From Kaiparowitsia implicata GSE-PSE-MK54-09C (GTDB taxonomy: Bacteria; Cyanobacteriota; Cyanobacteriia; Elainellales; Elainellaceae), in contig JAHHHI010000061.1 of assembly GCA_019359435.1 (NCBI GenBank), forward strand, positions 79,482 to 143,481: a stretch of 64,000 nt of DNA, read 5' to 3'. The notes beneath the pieces are model-generated. The model had not been told where the DNA came from. It was given only the letters and a program-made list of their open reading frames with translations, and did not search any database. The position numbers and the translations under genes are program-made. How positions within the stretch are numbered: the stretch's first letter is position 1; each line of letters begins with the position of its first letter. This document shows, piece by piece, positions 60,515-64,000 of this stretch.

Positions 60515-60808
60515 TTGTCACCACCGATAGACGAAGCGGCGGTCCAAAAGGAAATTGCCGAGGTTCTCAGCGAAGTAAATGACTTTGTTGCCCGCTGGAA
60601 AGCTCAAGAGTGCGCCGCCTCAGACGTGCCCAGCACCTTGATCAAAGACGCTGATGTTACACGAGCCTTGCGGCTGCTCGAGGATTTGCTGCCCCTCATG
60701 CTCCCTGGCGAGGCACGGGACCTCATCGCATTTATCGAGACAACCGGACGAATGCTTGATTCAAAGGATTGGCGCTTTCCGTCGTGCCCCAACCAAGCCA
60801 ACAGCTAA
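60515..60808 (+). CDS. Hypothetical helical protein, 97 residues
   Basis: The TTG start at 60515 is supported by GGGAGGAG seven bases before it. The acidic product (SPPIDEAAVQKEIAEVLSEV... and ALRLLEDLLPLMLPGEARDL) is predicted all-helical. No family recognised. It is convergent with the CHASE4-GGDEF-EAL gene with a 3-bp gap. Confidence 0.55.
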   Translation: MSPPIDEAAVQKEIAEVLSEVNDFVARWKAQECAASDVPSTLIKDADVTRALRLLEDLLPLMLPGEARDLIAFIETTGRMLDSKDWRFPSCPNQANS

Positions 60809-60811
60809 ACC

Positions 60812-63028
60812 TCAGCCGACTGCGCTGAGTGCGGGAGTACGGGTCCGCGCCAGCAAGCGCTCTAACTCGTCGCCACTTATTGGTCTGGCCAGCAGGAAAC
60901 CTTGTAGCTGATCACATCCCAAGTCATCCAGGATCGATCGTTGCAGGTCAGTTTCGACCCCCTCTGCGGTGACCCTCATGCGCATCGCGCGTGCCAGTTC
61001 AATTATCGAGCGAACAATGCTGTCAATATCTTGGCCTTGGCCCAACTGCTCCACGAAAGAGCGGTCAATTTTGAGCTTATCGACCCCATATGTCCGCAGA
61101 TAGCTGATCGAGGAGTAGCCCGTACCAAAGTCGTCCAAAGCCACCCTGATGCCCGCGACGCGTAGTTTGGTCAGCGTTGCCTGCACAACGGGCGAGTTTT
61201 GCAACAATAGCCCTTCGGTAATCTCAATCTCCAGCCTATCAGGTGCCAGGCCTGTGAGCGCCAAAATCTCCAGGACGCGGTCCGCGAAGCAATCGTCTCG
61301 AAACTGCAGTGGTGAAACATTTACAGCAACCCACGGAATGCTGGATTTCGCCGCGTATCTGCAGGCGGAATTTAGGACCCACAGTCCCAGTTGATCGATA
61401 AGTCCGCGCTCTTCGGCGAGGCTAATGAATTCGTCAGGGCGCAATTGACCCAGTTCGGAATGGGACCACCGCAAAAGTGCCTCTGCGCCACAAACCTCGC
61501 TCGAGGGCCTCGAAAAGATGGGCTGGTAGTCAAGCCTCAACCCTCGCTCTTCCCGCAGTGCAAGCCGCAGGTCTCGTTCGAGCGCTTGCTTTTGCCTCAC
61601 CGCATCATCCATATCACCCACAAAAACCTGAAGACGACCTCTTCCATTAGCCTTTGCCTGGTAGAGTGCTATATCGGCTTTGCGCCGCAGATCGGCGGCT
61701 GCACAGTCAGGTTCGCTCGTCAGCACGATGCCGATGCTCACGCCGACACGGACTTCTTCTCCTGAAAGGTGGAAGGGTTCCGATATCGAAGCGATAATCC
61801 GCTCGGCCAAACGCTCGGCGCCCAACTGTTCAGCGACGTCAACCTGAATGATGGCGAACTCATCGCCACCTAGGCGCGCTACAGTGTCCGTTTCGCGAAT
61901 AACGATCCGCAGGCGCTTGGACACCTGACACAAAAGTTCGTCGCCAGCGGCGTGACCCAAGGTGTCGTTCAGATGCTTAAATCCGTCCAGATCAAGAAAA
62001 TGTAGGGCTACCTTTCCCTTGGTACGTCGCATCATCGCTAAGGCCTGATCCAGCCGATCCTCAAACAGGGCGCGGTTGGGTATGCCACAAAGCGGATCGT
62101 GAAACGCGAGATACTGGGCCTGCGCCTCACTGACCTCTAGTTTAGCGGAGGTCCTGCGAAGCCGGCGGAGAAGCAGAACCAATCCGGTCACACCAACAGC
62201 GAAGCTTAAGCCCGCCGCGGGGAGCAGGTCTAGAACGAGCGCGCTCGCGGGCCGGTCCGGCGACCAGGTCATATAGCCAATAAGGGAATAGGACCGATCA
62301 CGCACTGCAACCCACGCCCGGTCTGAATTGGGCACCGCTGTTACGAACTGGAGCTCGCGCAAAGAAAATCGGGCCGCGATCGGGCGGGTGAATGCCTCCG
62401 CGATCGTCTTTATCGATACATGCAGATACTCCTCACCCGGGACCTGCTTTAGCGCGCCGCTGCTGGGCACTACCGGCCGGATACTGACTGCCGCCACGGA
62501 TTGCTCCGGTAGTGTTACAAAGTCTGCTATACCCAGACCTGTGATGGCGGAGGTGGAGTCCTCACGATCGCCCGAAACCGAGGCCATGTCCGCCCGCAAC
62601 TGCAGCACCAACGGCTGGATCGCACGCCGAAACACCTCAAAACTATTGGCTTCCACTTTCTCGCCGCTTGACGCGCCCCGCATTGGCAAATTGTGGCGAT
62701 CGAGCACATATACATAATCATGTCGATAATATTCACTCATCCACTCGATGAGATTTTCCGCTAACCATGCCTCATTGTTTGCGCGCAGATTTACCACCGC
62801 GTCATCCCAAATAGCGGAGCTGTCTTGTTCCACAGGAATTTCGGCAATGGCTTCGGCCAGACCTATCTCCACTGACCGGATTTGCCGCGCCAGCGACCGG
62901 TCATCGATGCGCATCACGCCCCACCAGGCGAACGCAACGACGCAGCACAACAATCCCACGGCAAAAGCGACAGACAGCCATGTAATCTGGCTTGAGAGTG
63001 ACTTTATTCGTCCCCTGGTCGTGGTCAT
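60812..63028 (-). CDS. CHASE4-GGDEF-EAL membrane protein
   Basis: The 738 residues contain a first membrane helix (ITWLSVAFAVGLLCCVVAFA), a periplasmic sensor of about 220 residues with the CHASE4 hallmark QDSSAIWDDAVVNL, and a second helix (LLPAAGLSFAVGVTGLVLLL). The GGDEF domain has VARLGGDEFAII and DPLCGIPNRALFEDRL and is followed by an EAL domain with VCGAEALLRWSH, EIEITEGLLL, VALDDFGTGYSSISYL and KIDRSFVEQ. All catalytic residues for both c-di-GMP synthesis and hydrolysis are present. A GGGGGA ribosome site precedes the ATG. The external signal is unknown. Confidence 0.92.
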   Translation of the reverse strand: MTTTRGRIKSLSSQITWLSVAFAVGLLCCVVAFAWWGVMRIDDRSLARQIRSVEIGLAEAIAEIPVEQDSSAIWDDAVVNLRANNEAWLAENLIEWMSEYYRHDYVYVLDRHNLPMRGASSGEKVEANSFEVFRRAIQPLVLQLRADMASVSGDREDSTSAITGLGIADFVTLPEQSVAAVSIRPVVPSSGALKQVPGEEYLHVSIKTIAEAFTRPIAARFSLRELQFVTAVPNSDRAWVAVRDRSYSLIGYMTWSPDRPASALVLDLLPAAGLSFAVGVTGLVLLLRRLRRTSAKLEVSEAQAQYLAFHDPLCGIPNRALFEDRLDQALAMMRRTKGKVALHFLDLDGFKHLNDTLGHAAGDELLCQVSKRLRIVIRETDTVARLGGDEFAIIQVDVAEQLGAERLAERIIASISEPFHLSGEEVRVGVSIGIVLTSEPDCAAADLRRKADIALYQAKANGRGRLQVFVGDMDDAVRQKQALERDLRLALREERGLRLDYQPIFSRPSSEVCGAEALLRWSHSELGQLRPDEFISLAEERGLIDQLGLWVLNSACRYAAKSSIPWVAVNVSPLQFRDDCFADRVLEILALTGLAPDRLEIEITEGLLLQNSPVVQATLTKLRVAGIRVALDDFGTGYSSISYLRTYGVDKLKIDRSFVEQLGQGQDIDSIVRSIIELARAMRMRVTAEGVETDLQRSILDDLGCDQLQGFLLARPISGDELERLLARTRTPALSAVG

Positions 63029-63401
63029 CTGGTCCCCCGTTTACTCCACAGACTAGCGGCAAGCGATGAACAGTCTCATACCGCGCAGTGCCTAATTCGC
63101 GCTCTCGTTTGAACTGCTCCAGGCCGAGACACGGATTGCTCGCCATTAGGCAATCCTAGGACAAATGGAGGTCGTGCATCTCCGGAGCTTCCGTCGGCAC
63201 GCCGGTGACTCAGCAGGTCCGCACAATATTGCACGCCCCTCGCGGTGAACCGGTAAACTTGAAGGACCAAATAGTAGTCCAGCCGGTACGTGTACGCACA
63301 GCCAATCAAATCATAGCCGAAAATCTACTCACGCCGGATAATGATCCCGTCATGGCCGAAGTATGCCAGCGCTGAACACGTACGGCTCAGGGGTGAGAGT
63401 G
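63029..63401. other. Intergenic region of about 370 bp
   Basis: A minus-strand open frame exists (63076-63309) but has no ribosome site or family resemblance. The region should include the promoter of the CHASE4 gene. Nothing else is seen. Confidence 0.45.
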
Positions 63402-63745
63402 ATGAGTGGGGAAGACGAAGAGCTTCGGCTGAGAAAACTCCAGCAGTACAATCCCTCGACACCCCAAGGGACGAAGCATTTGATCGCATCACGCGCCTGC
63501 TCTCGGTGCTTCTAAACGTTCCTGTTGCGGCCGTCACGCTGGTTGATCGGAACCGGCAATGGTTCAAGTCCGCGCTGGTTCTTGGCATCGACGAAACACC
63601 CCGCGATCCTTCTGCGCACATACAATGAACGGCGAAGGTATGATGGTGGTCAGGGACGCAAGGCTCGATCCCCGATTCCCAGCCAATCCACTGGTCACCG
63701 GCCATCCCGATATCCGCTTCTACGCAGGCATCCCGCTGCGTCTGC
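63402..63745 (+). pseudogene. GAF-domain signalling gene, frameshifted and truncated
   Basis: The start MSGEDEELRLRKLQQYN is followed in a second frame by SLDTPRDEAFDRITRLLSVL and then LNVPVAAVTLVDRNRQWFKS, a clear GAF N-terminus. A third frame gives FCAHTMNGEGMMVVRDARLD and NPLVTGHPDIRFYAGIPLRL. Two indels (near 63452 and 63610) break the gene, and it ends abruptly at about 63745 where insertion-sequence-like DNA begins. Intact relatives are GAF-GGDEF or GAF-EAL proteins, so it may once have belonged to the c-di-GMP set. Confidence 0.8.
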
Positions 63746-63857
63746 CGATTGAACGCCGCTCGGCGCGCTATAACCCATTGATACCAAGCCGAGGGACCTG
63801 GGGCCGCGACAATTTGAAATCTTGCCGACCTGACCATGTGGAGTGGACCCCGTTTCA

Positions 63858-64000
63858 CCGGACAGTCGGCGGTCGCTGCCACCTGTGCGGTCTGCCGGGC
63901 GATATAGGCGCTGCCATTGTCGGAGAGCCATTCCAGCCGGTGTGGGACCTTGAGGGCTTGGAAGCGGCGCTCGACGGCCGCGATCATCAGATCACAGACC
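63858..64000 (-). mobile_element. IS3-family transposase (OrfB) fragment, running off the right edge
   Basis: The minus-strand translation VCDLMIAAVERRFQALKVPH with RLEWLSDNGSAYIARQTAQV is the rve integrase core of an IS3-type transposase (the DNGS context holds the second catalytic Asp). It is cut after about 45 residues, right beside TGTCCGGTGAAACGGGGTCC, which looks like the terminal repeat of another IS. The remainder lies beyond the window. Confidence 0.72.

Noticed and set aside
1..64000. CRISPR arrays, rRNA genes, prophage structural genes, known anti-phage systems
   Set aside because: No regularly spaced repeats, rRNA-like sequence, capsid/tail genes or defence-system motifs were seen on either strand.

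Overview
The window is a GC-rich stretch of an alphaproteobacterial chromosome, most likely a member of the Hyphomicrobiales (Devosia or Rhizobium-like). The grounds are the density of ABC importers, RraA-family and CoA-transferase genes, FCD-type GntR regulators, and the recombinase types present. No rRNA, complete tRNA or housekeeping operon is present to fix the genus, so this is inference.

Positions 1-38,400 are a nearly continuous set of catabolic gene clusters. Cluster A (1-13,390, mostly minus strand) has a LacI-type regulator divergent from a fused CaiB/BaiF CoA-transferase, two MaoC-type hydratases, a thioesterase, an enolase-superfamily dehydratase, a Dpp/Gsi-type ABC importer, an AcuI-like reductase and a 2-hydroxyacid dehydrogenase. 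Cluster B (14,609-30,373) is an FCD/GntR regulon. It holds a sugar ABC importer with RraA, D-lactate dehydrogenase and gamma-carbonic-anhydrase genes; an RraA, amidohydrolase, 3-hydroxyisobutyrate-dehydrogenase-like and YciI operon; and a divergent CoA-transferase, enoyl-CoA hydratase and apiosidase-like (DUF5060/DUF4038) operon. An identical 14-bp near-palindrome lies in front of all three transcription units. Cluster C (30,494-38,406) has RraA and RpiB-type genes, aldehyde, iron-alcohol and Ldh-type dehydrogenases, two further FCD regulators with their own palindromes, and an MFS carrier.

From about 38,480 the character changes. An arsR-like gene abuts a decayed large serine recombinase. 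Next come the 3' part of a tRNA-Arg(CCG), which is a probable island attachment site, and a frameshifted tyrosine integrase. To the right lie c-di-GMP genes (GGDEF-EAL at 42.4 kb; PilZ at 56.1 kb; a degenerate EAL-like protein and a CHASE4-GGDEF-EAL protein at 59-63 kb), a KtrAB potassium system, and cluster D (48,386-54,132: LysR, 2-hydroxyacid dehydrogenase, RraA and a tripartite tricarboxylate transporter). Two more broken integrases, several small hypothetical genes, a broken GAF-domain gene and an IS3-type transposase fragment complete the right end.

The recurring theme is one importer plus an RraA-family lyase plus NAD-linked oxidoreductases, each set under its own local regulator. Four RraA-family genes occur in about 34 kb. 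The likely substrates are plant-derived branched or acidic sugars, but no substrate can be read directly from the sequence. The most testable new material is the regulatory wiring (operator families sharing a half-site, a translationally coupled leader ORF, intercistronic hairpins) and the uncharacterised CoA-transferase/hydratase/apiosidase operon.
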